Assembly: GCA_002336485.1 (NCBI GenBank)
Contig: DDCZ01000055.1
Span: 12,134-76,133 of the forward strand
Direction of reading: 5' to 3'
Origin: Flavobacteriales bacterium UBA1993
GTDB taxonomy: Bacteria > Bacteroidota > Bacteroidia > Flavobacteriales_G > Salibacteraceae
Length of the DNA stretch: 64,000 nucleotides
This document shows, in pieces, positions 35,027-44,197 of this stretch. The first letter of the stretch is position 1; each line of letters opens with the position of its first letter. The notes beneath the pieces are model-generated. The model worked only from the letters and a program-made list of their open reading frames with translations, ran no database searches and had not been told where the DNA came from. A program made the position numbers and the translations under genes.

Positions 35027-37081
35027 TTATTGAATTATAAGTTTAGATGCGCGCACCTCAGAGTTAGAGTTGCTCTTCACATATATGTAGTACGGTCCAG
35101 AAGGAACATCTAGGTTTACTGAATTTGCAGACGGCGTTAAGTTGCCTTCAAACACAACTTGACCCAAGTTGTCTATCAACTGAAATGATTCATACGATCC
35201 AGAGTAATTTTCGATCGTGAACTCGCCATTTGAGGGGTTCGGATAAAATTTCAAATTCTCATCGATAATCGTTGTTATTCCAAGTGTGGTGTCTGGCACC
35301 CAGTCTATTCTGTTTAACGTTTCATCTTCATAATCAACGTACCATATTTTACCAGCAGGTGAGATCGTTATGCCCATGATCCCTTCGGCATTTAAGGCCA
35401 AGCGTTTAAGTTCAACAGCTGGGGCAGTTGTTATATCATAAATGATAATTGTACCGGTGAAGTAATCACTTACCATCATGTAGTTTTCCATCAATGCGAT
35501 ACCCGCTGGTTGAACCAAGCCCGTATCCACCAATTCTTCCCAGTCATAACCTTCAACAGTTCTGTACTCGGCAAGCGCTTCAAATGGACCATAGCTAGGA
35601 ACACCAGCTAGGCTTCCCGATTTGGTATCCATTCTAAAAACCCTTTCGTTTCCGTGGTCAACTACGTACAACCAGTCTGTTTCTTTATCGTAGGCAAGGT
35701 GACTAGGAATCTCATCATCCGAGTCAGCACGTACGCTAACATCCGAGAAACGCAAAATCTCTCCATCAGAGTGATCGTCGTTTCCGGGGCCATGATCCTC
35801 AACAAAATCGTATCGACAAATATCTTTGTTGTAACCATCAAATACCCAGAATGCATTACCTGACTCATGTGCAATTCCTTGACACTCAGGACTTGCATGC
35901 AACATATCTAAGTGGCTTCCATTACCGCCTGATGGTTGGGCGTAGATGCTCATATCACTAGACCAAAGCGCAGGACCAGTAAACGCTTGCCCTCCGTTGT
36001 GGTTGGCGTCGTATACACCGGGTGAAGTTCCGAAGTTCCCATTCTCGCTGAAAACAATCCCCGTCGACAAAGACATGAAATGCCAAGCATTCCCATCCCG
36101 TCTCCAAACCTCAGTTTGGTTTGATTCACCTGCATTCGAAACCGTTACTGTGCTGCTTCCTGTGCCTTCTAAATCTTTATTCAAAACCCACACTTCATTC
36201 CGAGTTAGGGTTGGGTGAAAGTCAAGATCAGTTGGCATATTGATACCGTCTCCTCCATCGGCAATCTCCACAACCAATGGCAGATTAACCAAGTAACTAT
36301 CGATGACATTGGCACGACCGGGGCCAATTGATACCGTAGTTTCAATTTCGTCATCGGCTGGGTTTGCATCTGAGAACGTGACATTCAAATTTGAATGGGA
36401 CACGGTGATTTCAAAATCTCCATTTACGTTCGCGTTCCATGGGGTCGGGTGAGTTACTTGCTCGGTTTCTCCATTTTGGATGGAAAGACCAGAGATGGTT
36501 TGCGTTACGGCTGTTCCACCATCAATTAAATAGCTCAAGTCTAGACTTGTTATTGTCTCCGTACCATAATTATATACCTCGGCAACAATATCAATGGCAC
36601 CTTGAGGCATATACGCAGACAGCAATGTTGCTTTCATTGTTAAGTCGTATGCAGGTGGCTCAGAGGCAGTAAAAGTGAAAAACTCAAACGAACCAGCTCC
36701 TGAGAATTCTCCCACGGTGTATCCATTGATGGAAACAATGAACTCAAATCCACCATCGCCCCAATCATCGATGTATGCGATTCGGTAAGAACCACCATCG
36801 ACTAAACAAGCCGCGCTGGAGGTGTATGAGTTTCCACCAGCATAGCCACCACCCGGCTGATTTTGCTGCCCTGCTCCACTGCAACCTACAGCTGAATTGC
36901 CACCAGACAGAATTGTTCCTTCTCCACAAGCGCTGTCTGCGCTCACCAGTTCCCAATAACCCTCAGAACCGTAGGCATCGGTATTGATTTCAATGACAAC
37001 CTCAACCTCACCGGATGAGCATTGAGCTTGTGTGAAATGTGAGAGTGTAAGTGCAAAAACAAAAAATAGAAGTCTTTTCAT
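35027..37081 (-). CDS. NHL-like beta-propeller secreted protein with T9SS type A tag
   Basis: 684 residues. Signal peptide MKRLLFFVFALTLSHFTQAQ. Residues about 25-150 form a beta-sandwich (CSSGEVEVVIEINTDAYGSE, GGSYRIAYIDDWGDGGFEF). About 150-250 resemble a CARDB-type domain (VAEVYNYGTETITSLDLSY). About 270-600 have NHL/SMP-30-like blades (HLAYDKETDWLYVVDHGNER, GIALMENYMMVSDY, GITISPAGKIWYVDYEDE). The T9SS tag ends the chain (LKFYPNPSNGEFTIENY). First large gene of the MbnP operon, 25 bp before MbnP copy two. Ligand unknown; probably displayed with the MbnP proteins. Confidence 0.83.
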   Translation of the reverse strand: MKRLLFFVFALTLSHFTQAQCSSGEVEVVIEINTDAYGSEGYWELVSADSACGEGTILSGGNSAVGCSGAGQQNQPGGGYAGGNSYTSSAACLVDGGSYRIAYIDDWGDGGFEFIVSINGYTVGEFSGAGSFEFFTFTASEPPAYDLTMKATLLSAYMPQGAIDIVAEVYNYGTETITSLDLSYLIDGGTAVTQTISGLSIQNGETEQVTHPTPWNANVNGDFEITVSHSNLNVTFSDANPADDEIETTVSIGPGRANVIDSYLVNLPLVVEIADGGDGINMPTDLDFHPTLTRNEVWVLNKDLEGTGSSTVTVSNAGESNQTEVWRRDGNAWHFMSLSTGIVFSENGNFGTSPGVYDANHNGGQAFTGPALWSSDMSIYAQPSGGNGSHLDMLHASPECQGIAHESGNAFWVFDGYNKDICRYDFVEDHGPGNDDHSDGEILRFSDVSVRADSDDEIPSHLAYDKETDWLYVVDHGNERVFRMDTKSGSLAGVPSYGPFEALAEYRTVEGYDWEELVDTGLVQPAGIALMENYMMVSDYFTGTIIIYDITTAPAVELKRLALNAEGIMGITISPAGKIWYVDYEDETLNRIDWVPDTTLGITTIIDENLKFYPNPSNGEFTIENYSGSYESFQLIDNLGQVVFEGNLTPSANSVNLDVPSGPYYIYVKSNSNSEVRASKLIIQ

Positions 37082-37173
37082 AACGAAAATTATAAGAATT
37101 AGAAAAATTGGAAATGGATAGTACGCACGAATCCCGGGTCGATTCGGATAGAATCAGCCGAGGAAAGAAAATC

Positions 37174-37644
37174 CTAAAGTAAAAAGGATTGGATCAGCAC
37201 GAATAATTTTGATCCTATTAAAGGGGGCGAATGGTTTCGAAAGTGATCCAACTTGCCTTCAAAACTTAGCAAACCTTTCACTTCGTATTGACCCGTAAGA
37301 GTCATATGCAACAACACATTCAGGTAAGAAAAATGAGCATTTTTAAAATCCTCGTCTCCACCATCTATGATCTGTGCTTTTTGTTCGCAACAGTTTTTCT
37401 TTGGGGCCATCTGCGCATGCATCGGACACTTCGAATCTTCATCTTTAGTAAAATGAGAACAAGGTTCAGCTTCGCCCCAAATTGTAGCGCTCACAAGTAG
37501 ATCGCCACACCAATGCTGACTAACTCTTACTCCAGTTGTTGATAACAACATAAGCGGAATAAGAAATATGGATAGTATGAATTGGAGCAGTTTCAACCTA
37601 TCCAAAGGTAATTCAATCTCTAGGCTTAAGGAAGCCCAGTTCAA
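37174..37644 (-). CDS. HYC_CC_PP family protein
   Basis: 156 residues. A membrane helix or uncleaved signal at about 18-40, then QHWCGDLL (Trp replaces the usual Tyr of HYC), the cysteine pair in KKNCCEQK, and HSPPLIG near the end. These three marks define a small Bacteroidota family found near heavy-metal transport genes. It also has CPMHAQM, a possible soft-metal site. It lies 92 bp upstream of the NHL/MbnP operon on the same strand. Some in-frame TTG codons could replace the ATG. Function inferred from neighbours only. Confidence 0.72.
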   Translation of the reverse strand: MNWASLSLEIELPLDRLKLLQFILSIFLIPLMLLSTTGVRVSQHWCGDLLVSATIWGEAEPCSHFTKDEDSKCPMHAQMAPKKNCCEQKAQIIDGGDEDFKNAHFSYLNVLLHMTLTGQYEVKGLLSFEGKLDHFRNHSPPLIGSKLFVLIQSFLL

Positions 37645-37765
37645 ATTGAATTAAGAAACTATTGAACTCCTAATAGGATCAAACAGACGTAAATTAGGTG
37701 AATAATAACTTCAGCGCATCACATTGACTCAAGGTTATTGTCAATGAATGGTTTTTAACTCTTGC

Positions 37766-38089
37766 CTAATCCAGTTTAACTATTAGAATCTTTGATAAGC
37801 TCCAAAACGCTTCGGCATCGTCAATGATGAGTGCTGATTCCGCATCCTCTCCCTCTAGATGATAGCTGGCGTCTGGATGTTCGGTGATCATTTTCATTTT
37901 ACTCGATCCAATGGCCAATGAGGCAAGTGCGTCTTTTTGATATTGATCGAATTCTGAATAATCGGTGTTTTCATTGATATCCTTGCTTCTAAGCAATCCT
38001 CCTTTTTCCATGACACCTCGATCAATCAAATTGTTTTTGTCCCCAATTGCTACGTAAACCCGGTTGAGTTGGTCTTTTAAATCAGACAT
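37766..38089 (-). CDS. Small hypothetical protein
   Basis: 107 residues from ATG 38089 (MSDLKDQLNRVYVAIGDKNN). Soluble, acidic, no signal. The C-terminal part (DDAEAFWSLSKILIVKLD) is typical of short Bacteroidota proteins that pair with a coiled-coil lipoprotein, as here, with an 8-bp overlap. I recognise no domain. Confidence 0.6.
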   Translation of the reverse strand: MSDLKDQLNRVYVAIGDKNNLIDRGVMEKGGLLRSKDINENTDYSEFDQYQKDALASLAIGSSKMKMITEHPDASYHLEGEDAESALIIDDAEAFWSLSKILIVKLD

Positions 38090-38630
38090 TTTTTTCCTCC
38101 ATTTCATTCATTGTACCCTTCAAATTCTGAATATTTTCTTCCGCATTTTGACGCTCAACTTCTGCATTTAGATACTCATAAAACACGTTTCGATATTCGT
38201 CGCCTAAATCTCCCAACTCCTTATTTAATCCCGCTAACCGATTGTTACTCAACAAGACTTTTCCCTCTAAACTTGACACAATGTCAAACAGTTGATTTGA
38301 CATGGCGGTATTGCTCCCGAGGTTGGATTTAAGACTCTGGATATAATGCTTGTTTGACTCAAGTACTTGCTTCAACAGGTCTACCTTGGTCTGAACCTCG
38401 GCCGAACCTGCACCGTTTCGGATGCCATCGACCAGTTCCATCTCGATCATTTTCGCTTCATTAATGTTTGAGTCAATCTTTCGAAATGACGCTCCTAACA
38501 TATCCAAAATAGAGTCCTTCTCAAGCACATGGGCATTAGCCACCTCCAACTCAGTCTCCAATTTACTGCAATCCGATGAGCAGCTGCAAAACGCCAAGGC
38601 TATCAATACGAACGATAATACTTTTTTCAT
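38082..38630 (-). CDS. Coiled-coil lipoprotein
   Basis: 182 residues. Signal peptide II with lipobox FCSC (about residue 16), then helical heptads throughout (LETELEVANAHVLEKDSIL, VERQNAEENIQNLKGTMNEM). No enzyme motif. It is 65 bp divergent from the lipid kinase. Probably an envelope spacer or adaptor acting with the small gene that overlaps it; this is inference. Confidence 0.72.
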   Translation of the reverse strand: MKKVLSFVLIALAFCSCSSDCSKLETELEVANAHVLEKDSILDMLGASFRKIDSNINEAKMIEMELVDGIRNGAGSAEVQTKVDLLKQVLESNKHYIQSLKSNLGSNTAMSNQLFDIVSSLEGKVLLSNNRLAGLNKELGDLGDEYRNVFYEYLNAEVERQNAEENIQNLKGTMNEMEEKNV

Positions 38631-38695
38631 GAAATTCCTGATTATGGGGCGAAAGTAGAAATGTCTTTAAATTGGCCGATTATGAATTGCAAATA

Positions 38696-39607
38696 ATGAA
38701 AATCACAGCCATCGTTAATGGTATTTCGTCTCAATTGGATACATGCTTAGAAGAGCTTAACAGCGTTTCTGAAAACATTCAAGTAAGGATCACCCAGAAT
38801 CACGGCGATGCAACACTGTTTGCCCAAGACGCGTGCAATTCTGGCACTGAATTCATCATCGTTTGCGGTGGCGACGGAACTCTCAACGAGAGTGTCAATG
38901 GAATGCTGATGTCTCAAAACCCAAAATGTTTATTTGGGTTATATCCCATCGGATCTGCCAATGACTATGCCCATGTCATTGGAGGCGGAACTATTTCTCA
39001 GCTTATAGCATGTGCCAAAAACAAAACACAGGAATCGGTTGACATTGGCGTAATACGCTGGAGTGCTCAGCAACGCTATTTCTGTAATATCTCGGCCGCT
39101 GGAATTGGCGCCGAAATTGCCGCCACATTTAATGCCCGTCGTTTTAAGATGGGAATCAGACTAAATTATTACAGCGCAATAATTCAATGGCTAAGCATGT
39201 ACAGCGCCCCGAACCTAGAAATTCGAATTGACGGAAAATCCTTGAGGGGAAAGACCTTACTTTCCGCAATAGGAAAGGGTGTCTATGCTGGCAATGGTCT
39301 AGCCCTTCTGCCTCAATCTGAGCTAAACGATGGCAGCTTAGGACTCACCATGGCAACAAACGTTGGGGTAATCGACTTCATTCGATTTCAGGGTCGACTT
39401 AAAAAAGGTAAACGCATCAACGACGCCCGAGTACAGTACCTCAAGGGCACACAGATCGAAATCCAAGTGATAGATGGTACACTGGCGATCGATGCCGATG
39501 GAGAGTTCATCGCCCGAATTAAAAAAGGCGAATCCATCTCCTACTCTATACTTAAAAATGAACTCAATTTCGTGCGACCCAACACCGATACTCGGGTTAC
39601 GATTTAG
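38696..39607 (+). CDS. Diacylglycerol/lipid kinase family protein (YegS-like)
   Basis: 303 residues from ATG 38696 (MKITAIVNGISSQ); the TTG at 38672 adds 8 residues. The DAGK catalytic motif GGDGTLNESVNGM lies at about 75-87, followed by LYPIGSANDYAHVIGGG and a C-terminal beta domain (DGTLAIDADGEF). It phosphorylates a lipid or long-chain base with ATP on the inner membrane face. Its 3' end overlaps the convergent TonB receptor by 11 bp. Confidence 0.92.
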   Translation: MKITAIVNGISSQLDTCLEELNSVSENIQVRITQNHGDATLFAQDACNSGTEFIIVCGGDGTLNESVNGMLMSQNPKCLFGLYPIGSANDYAHVIGGGTISQLIACAKNKTQESVDIGVIRWSAQQRYFCNISAAGIGAEIAATFNARRFKMGIRLNYYSAIIQWLSMYSAPNLEIRIDGKSLRGKTLLSAIGKGVYAGNGLALLPQSELNDGSLGLTMATNVGVIDFIRFQGRLKKGKRINDARVQYLKGTQIEIQVIDGTLAIDADGEFIARIKKGESISYSILKNELNFVRPNTDTRVTI

Positions 39608-41831
39608 CTTTCAATCTAAATCCAACATATGTCATCCGTCCAAAGATTGGCCCCCAAATCATGGAACTATCAAAATAAGTTCCGCCCGGCTGATCCGACG
39701 CTAGGATTGGATTGTTCTGTTTCACGTTCGTGATATTCTCCATTCCTACATAAACATCAAATTGCTCCTTCCAGCTCTTCGTGATCTGGGCATTCATTAG
39801 AATTATATCAGGCGATCTGGTGGCACGTTGATACGCAACCGGATTGGAAGAAGTGCTAGGAATCCGTTTTCGTCCTTGCCATTGAATGGTATAGTCAAAC
39901 TTCCAATTTGAGACCGTTTCATATCCCAAGTTTAAGAATGCACGATGCTTTGCCACGTAGGGCTTGTCTTTCAAGTCGCTGCCGTATGTGGTGCGCACTT
40001 CATACCAGCGATAAGCCAATCTAGCATCGAGTCTCCTACGCAATTCGTAGTCGACTTGAGCTTGAACACTCGAAGCATAGCTTGTGCCTGCCAAATCGTA
40101 GACCTGAACTTGTCTCGGATCTTCAAGATCAATAACGGTTTGGTTTTCGAACATGGTTTGATATCCATCAACAGAAAACGTTCCTGGACGGTAATCTAAC
40201 CGGAAATCTTGCGTGAGATTTAACCCAAAATTCCAAGCCACTTCGGGCTTCAAGCCGAAGCCTTGTATCGCTGGATTTCCATTAATCGTCCACGTTCGAG
40301 CCGTCGCTAATAATGAAAAATTCTCTGCTACAACATTAGCAGTTCGTTGTCCTCGACCGCCGCTTGCTCTTAACACAGTGCCTTCTCGCACCTCATATCG
40401 AAGGTGAAGGCGTGGGGTGAAAAACAATCCGTAATAATTGTGGTAGTCACCACGAATCCCTGCCACCACGGCAAACTTCTCAAAATAGGTGAAGGTGTAC
40501 TCGAAGAAAGCTCCAGGAACAATTTCTTCCCGACGCCATTCAGTAGAGTCTACTTGTTCTCGGAATGCATCATATTGAAAGCTAAGCCCTGTTCGGTACT
40601 TATGGGTGGAGGTTCCAATTATGCTCTGATATATTGAATTGAAGTATCCGCTCTTTTGCTCAGAATCATACATCGTTCCGCCAAATGTGCTTCGCTGTCC
40701 GTGGTATAATGCCGATCCTTGAAAACCAACACTTCTATATTTTGCCTGAGGAAAAACATATCCAGTTTTACCCCAAATCTCTCCGCGATTGGTCTTCCAT
40801 CCTAATCTATATGGTTGGTTGATTGTTTCAGATGCTATCTGCCCACCTTGTCTATCTTCCGTCAACACATTTACACCAGCTTGACCTTCCCAGCCCTTGT
40901 GTGAATTGAATCTCCAACGGTTAATCATATTCAATTGATGGCCGGTTGGGAAATCCAGAAATCCATCCTTATTATTATCGATATCAAGTGGTCTTAGGTT
41001 GCCGTGCAACAATAATCCCGTGGATACATTATCATTAAGACGTTGTGCACCCGCAAAGTTCAGTTCCGTTCGTCCGCCTTGATTGGCGTATCCATTCAGA
41101 AACCATTTTTCAGCCTCATCCGGCTTTTTGAGCTCCACGTTTATTTGACCAGTGACGCTCTCATATCCATTTACTACAGAACCAGCGCCCTTGTTTAATT
41201 GAATCGATTCGATCCAAGAACCAGGGATATAAGTCATTCCTTGAACAGAGCTTACTCCGCGAACCGCAGGCATTTGTTCTCGTGTTATTTGAGAGTATTT
41301 TCCGTCGAGGCCCAACATCTGAATTTGCTTGGTTCCCGTTACTGCGTCGGCATAGGCTACATCAATGGAGGGGTTTGTTTCAAAGCTTTCGCTCAAGTTG
41401 CAACAAGCGGCCTTATAGAGTTCCTTTTCACCCATGGTCTCTACCTTAAGTGGATTCATATAGGAAATCTCGGTTCCGCGTTTCCGGTAAACCACATCGA
41501 CGCCACCCAGTTCAGTGCTGTTCTTCAGAACGATGGTGAGCTTATCAAGCTGTTCCACCTTAATGGTGTCGCTTTGGTAGCCCACATAGCTAATAATCAG
41601 CTTCCGGGTTTCCTTGCTAATAGGAATCTGAAATTGGCCTGCGGTGTCCGTCGATGACCCAATTTGGGTGCCAAACCAGTACACATTTGCTCCAGGAACC
41701 GGTTGAAACATACCATCGGCATGCTCTTCCATTACAACACCCGTTAGGGACGTTTGAGCTGAAAGGGAAAAGGGAATTAGCGCGACTGAGAGACCGAAAG
41801 CGAGCTGCTTAATGCTTCTGACCCGTCTCAT
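39597..41831 (-). CDS. TonB-dependent receptor, probable metal or metallophore importer
   Basis: 744 residues. Signal peptide to about SLSAQ, a CarboxypepD_reg-like domain at about 28-110, a plug with ELYKAACCNLSESFETNPS and TGTKQIQMLGLDG, and a barrel. The ACCNLSESFETN stretch is, in my recollection, a hallmark of a receptor type that travels with HMA and HYC_CC_PP proteins in Bacteroidota, so copper or a related metal is the likely cargo. Its start overlaps the HMA gene by 23 bp, so the three genes to 42626 read as one operon. Cargo is inferred, not shown. Confidence 0.88.
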   Translation of the reverse strand: MRRVRSIKQLAFGLSVALIPFSLSAQTSLTGVVMEEHADGMFQPVPGANVYWFGTQIGSSTDTAGQFQIPISKETRKLIISYVGYQSDTIKVEQLDKLTIVLKNSTELGGVDVVYRKRGTEISYMNPLKVETMGEKELYKAACCNLSESFETNPSIDVAYADAVTGTKQIQMLGLDGKYSQITREQMPAVRGVSSVQGMTYIPGSWIESIQLNKGAGSVVNGYESVTGQINVELKKPDEAEKWFLNGYANQGGRTELNFAGAQRLNDNVSTGLLLHGNLRPLDIDNNKDGFLDFPTGHQLNMINRWRFNSHKGWEGQAGVNVLTEDRQGGQIASETINQPYRLGWKTNRGEIWGKTGYVFPQAKYRSVGFQGSALYHGQRSTFGGTMYDSEQKSGYFNSIYQSIIGTSTHKYRTGLSFQYDAFREQVDSTEWRREEIVPGAFFEYTFTYFEKFAVVAGIRGDYHNYYGLFFTPRLHLRYEVREGTVLRASGGRGQRTANVVAENFSLLATARTWTINGNPAIQGFGLKPEVAWNFGLNLTQDFRLDYRPGTFSVDGYQTMFENQTVIDLEDPRQVQVYDLAGTSYASSVQAQVDYELRRRLDARLAYRWYEVRTTYGSDLKDKPYVAKHRAFLNLGYETVSNWKFDYTIQWQGRKRIPSTSSNPVAYQRATRSPDIILMNAQITKSWKEQFDVYVGMENITNVKQNNPILASDQPGGTYFDSSMIWGPIFGRMTYVGFRLKAKS

Positions 41832-42156
41832 ATCTGCAGCAATCAGGAAGTGTATTGTAATCTTCTTCTTTGGCGTCTACATGACTCGTCGTATGGCCTG
41901 CTTTCGCAATGCGCGCTTCGATTTCTTCTAAGCTCGTTTTGTTAGATCGGTAGGCAATCACCAACTCGCTGGTGGAATTTGTCCACTCGACAAATTTCAC
42001 ACCTGAGCCAAAGGCGGCCTCTTCAATTCGAGTCTTGCACATACCACATATTCCTTCAACTTGGATGGTATCTTCTACTACTTTTTTCTGGGCGTAGGTC
42101 GCATTAGTAAGGAAGGAGAATAACAGAAATAACGGGAAGTATTTAATGAATTTCAT
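41809..42156 (-). CDS. Secreted heavy-metal-associated (HMA) domain protein
   Basis: 115 residues from ATG 42156 (MKFIKYFPLFLLFSFLTNAT, signal peptide). The HMA fold holds VEGICGMCKTRIEEAA with the metal-binding CxxC (C-G-M-C). A C-terminal Cys pair and His residues (DCCRYETGQKH) could add ligands. Periplasmic Cu(I)-binding chaperone by family. Lies between the HYC_CC_PP protein and the TonB receptor, overlapping the latter. Confidence 0.88.
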   Translation of the reverse strand: MKFIKYFPLFLLFSFLTNATYAQKKVVEDTIQVEGICGMCKTRIEEAAFGSGVKFVEWTNSTSELVIAYRSNKTSLEEIEARIAKAGHTTSHVDAKEEDYNTLPDCCRYETGQKH

Positions 42157-42239
42157 GACAAACAATTTTAAGTAAAATGGAAATAGATGAACTAATCCAC
42201 GGCAAACATGTTGGCGCGGACTGGAGGATCACTTGCTTG

Positions 42240-42626
42240 TCAGCCGTAAAAAATAAACGCGCAGTTCCATTTGAAACGCTTTTGTAATGGGGGTGGGCCT
42301 TTAATTCTCGGCCACTGATCTACATCAGGTTGAGATGCCGTACGCTCCAAGTCAACAACGTAAATTGGGTGAGAGGCCATTTGGGGCGTTGAAGGTGCTT
42401 CGGTCAGTGAGGCAGGTTGGTGTTCGTCATCCAATTGAATGAAGAACGCCTTCTCTTCGCAGCACGACGATACCTTATTACTATTGCCTGTGTCGCAAGC
42501 GCAATGCGTATCAAGCCAGGAAACATTCACATCCGTTACTCGGCCAAGGCAGTAGTGCACCTCGAGCCCATAACCAACACTGGTTATTAAATAGAACAGT
42601 GAAAATATGAATGCGAGTTTTCTCAA
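42240..42626 (-). CDS. HYC_CC_PP family protein
   Basis: 128 residues. The start is a TTG at 42626 (LRKLAFIFSLFYLITSVGYG). All three family marks are present: VHYCLGRV, SSCCEEK and GPPPLQKRF, plus CACDTG. First gene of an apparent operon with the HMA protein and TonB receptor. A TATCTTTG element at 42636-42643 (minus) matches the -7 consensus and would give a very short leader. Metal role inferred from context. Confidence 0.85.
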   Translation of the reverse strand: MRKLAFIFSLFYLITSVGYGLEVHYCLGRVTDVNVSWLDTHCACDTGNSNKVSSCCEEKAFFIQLDDEHQPASLTEAPSTPQMASHPIYVVDLERTASQPDVDQWPRIKGPPPLQKRFKWNCAFIFYG

Positions 42627-42764
42627 AATCTATTACAAAGATAGCCGCAAACATTTGCATTTGTTCACATCCAAGTGAAAGACAGTTAAATCGATTGCAC
42701 AAATAAATATTGGTTTGATGATTCCCTAGCTATACAGAATCATACCCAACTTCATGAAAATGAA

Positions 42765-44066
42765 TTACTTCTTTCTAAAGAAGACCTGAATGGGGACGCC
42801 ATGAAAATCAAATTCCTTGCGCATTTGATTCTCGATGAATCTTCGATATGGCTCCTTTACGTATTGCGGTAGGTTGCAATAGAAGGCAAAGGTTGGAGCA
42901 TGTGTAGGCAATTGCTGCACATACTTCACCTTAATGTATTTTCCCTTGGTAGCTGGAGGTGGAGTCCACTCCATTATAGGCAACATCACCTCATTCAACT
43001 TATTGGTCTTGATGCGTTGTGTTCGTCGCTTATATACATCAAGGGCAATTTGAAGCGCTTTGTGAATTCGCTGCTTTTCCGGAATGGAAGTGAATACGAC
43101 CGGGACATCTGTAAACGGGGCCAGTCGCTCCATTAAATCCTGCTCATACATTTTAGCTGAATTGGTTTCTTTCTCGATCAAATCCCATTTGTTGACCAAG
43201 ATGACCACCCCTTTTCGATTCTTCTCGATCAATCCAAAAATGTTTAGGTCTTGTTGACCTATACCTTCAGCAGCATCAATCATTAAGATACAGACATCCG
43301 AATTTTCGATTGACTTGATCGCGCGCATGACGGAGTAAAACTCCAAATCTTCATGCACCTTGGCCTTCTTTCGGATACCGGCCGTATCGACCATAGTAAA
43401 CTCAAAACCAAAAGCGTTGTAGTGTGTGTCGATGCTATCTCGTGTGGTTCCAGCAACCTCCGTAACGATGTTTCGATTAACGCCCAACAAGGCATTTACG
43501 AAGGATGATTTTCCTGCATTGGGTCTTCCGACAACCGAAATTCGAGGGAGATCCATCGGTTCTGGTTCAATCTCCTCAGGAAGCAAGTTTATTACCTCAT
43601 CCAACAAGTCTCCTGTGCCGCCACCATTGATGGCAGAGATTGCGAAAATTTTCTCAAAGCCTAGTTCATAGAACTCATAACTATCTGCCTGCTTCGACAA
43701 ATTATCGACCTTGTTTGCGACAAGGATAACAGGGTTCTTCGATTTGCGAAGCAATTGCGCCACGTCTCTATCAAGTTCGCTGACCCCCTGTTGAGCATCG
43801 ACCACAAACAAGATCACGTTGGCCTCATCCATGGCAATGTGCACCTGCTTGGCGATTTCTTTCTCAAAGCGGTCGTCTGTTTCTTTAACGAAGCCACCTG
43901 TATCAACAACGGTGAAATCTCTTCCGCCCCAATCACTTGTTCCGTAATGTCGATCTCGAGTTACGCCCGAAAATTCATCAACAATCGCTTGACGTCTTCC
44001 GATTAGTCGATTAAAAAACGTGGATTTCCCCACGTTCGGCCTTCCTATGATTGCTACTATAGACAT
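42765..44066 (-). CDS. der: Ribosome-assembly GTPase Der (EngA)
   Basis: 433 residues with two GTPase domains in tandem: GRPNVGKSTFFNRL and VDTGGF, NKVD in the first; GRPNAGKSSFVNALL, DTAGIRKKAK and NKWD in the second; and a KH-like C-terminal domain (FYCNLPQYVKEPYRRF). Der helps mature the 50S subunit. Full length and motifs are canonical. The gene is alone, divergent from the T9SS protein at 44198. Confidence 0.97.
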   Translation of the reverse strand: MSIVAIIGRPNVGKSTFFNRLIGRRQAIVDEFSGVTRDRHYGTSDWGGRDFTVVDTGGFVKETDDRFEKEIAKQVHIAMDEANVILFVVDAQQGVSELDRDVAQLLRKSKNPVILVANKVDNLSKQADSYEFYELGFEKIFAISAINGGGTGDLLDEVINLLPEEIEPEPMDLPRISVVGRPNAGKSSFVNALLGVNRNIVTEVAGTTRDSIDTHYNAFGFEFTMVDTAGIRKKAKVHEDLEFYSVMRAIKSIENSDVCILMIDAAEGIGQQDLNIFGLIEKNRKGVVILVNKWDLIEKETNSAKMYEQDLMERLAPFTDVPVVFTSIPEKQRIHKALQIALDVYKRRTQRIKTNKLNEVMLPIMEWTPPPATKGKYIKVKYVQQLPTHAPTFAFYCNLPQYVKEPYRRFIENQMRKEFDFHGVPIQVFFRKK

Positions 44067-44074
44067 TAGAGCGG

Positions 44075-44102
44075 CAAAAGTAGCTTTACTTTAGTGGGCA
44101 AA
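44075..44102 (-). promoter_or_regulatory. Candidate promoter of der
   Basis: Minus strand TACTTTTG (44075-44082) fits TAnnTTTG; TTTG (44099-44102) lies 16 bp upstream. The -7 box ends only 8 bp before the ATG, so the transcript would be almost leaderless. The spacer is slightly short of the usual 17-23. Confidence 0.35.
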
Positions 44103-44197
44103 TTCGCTGCACGTCGTAAATAATTTTTGCCGCCAACCAAACAATCGAACAAAAAGCCTCGTGTAGGGATTTGAAAACAACAATTAATCAATAAAAA

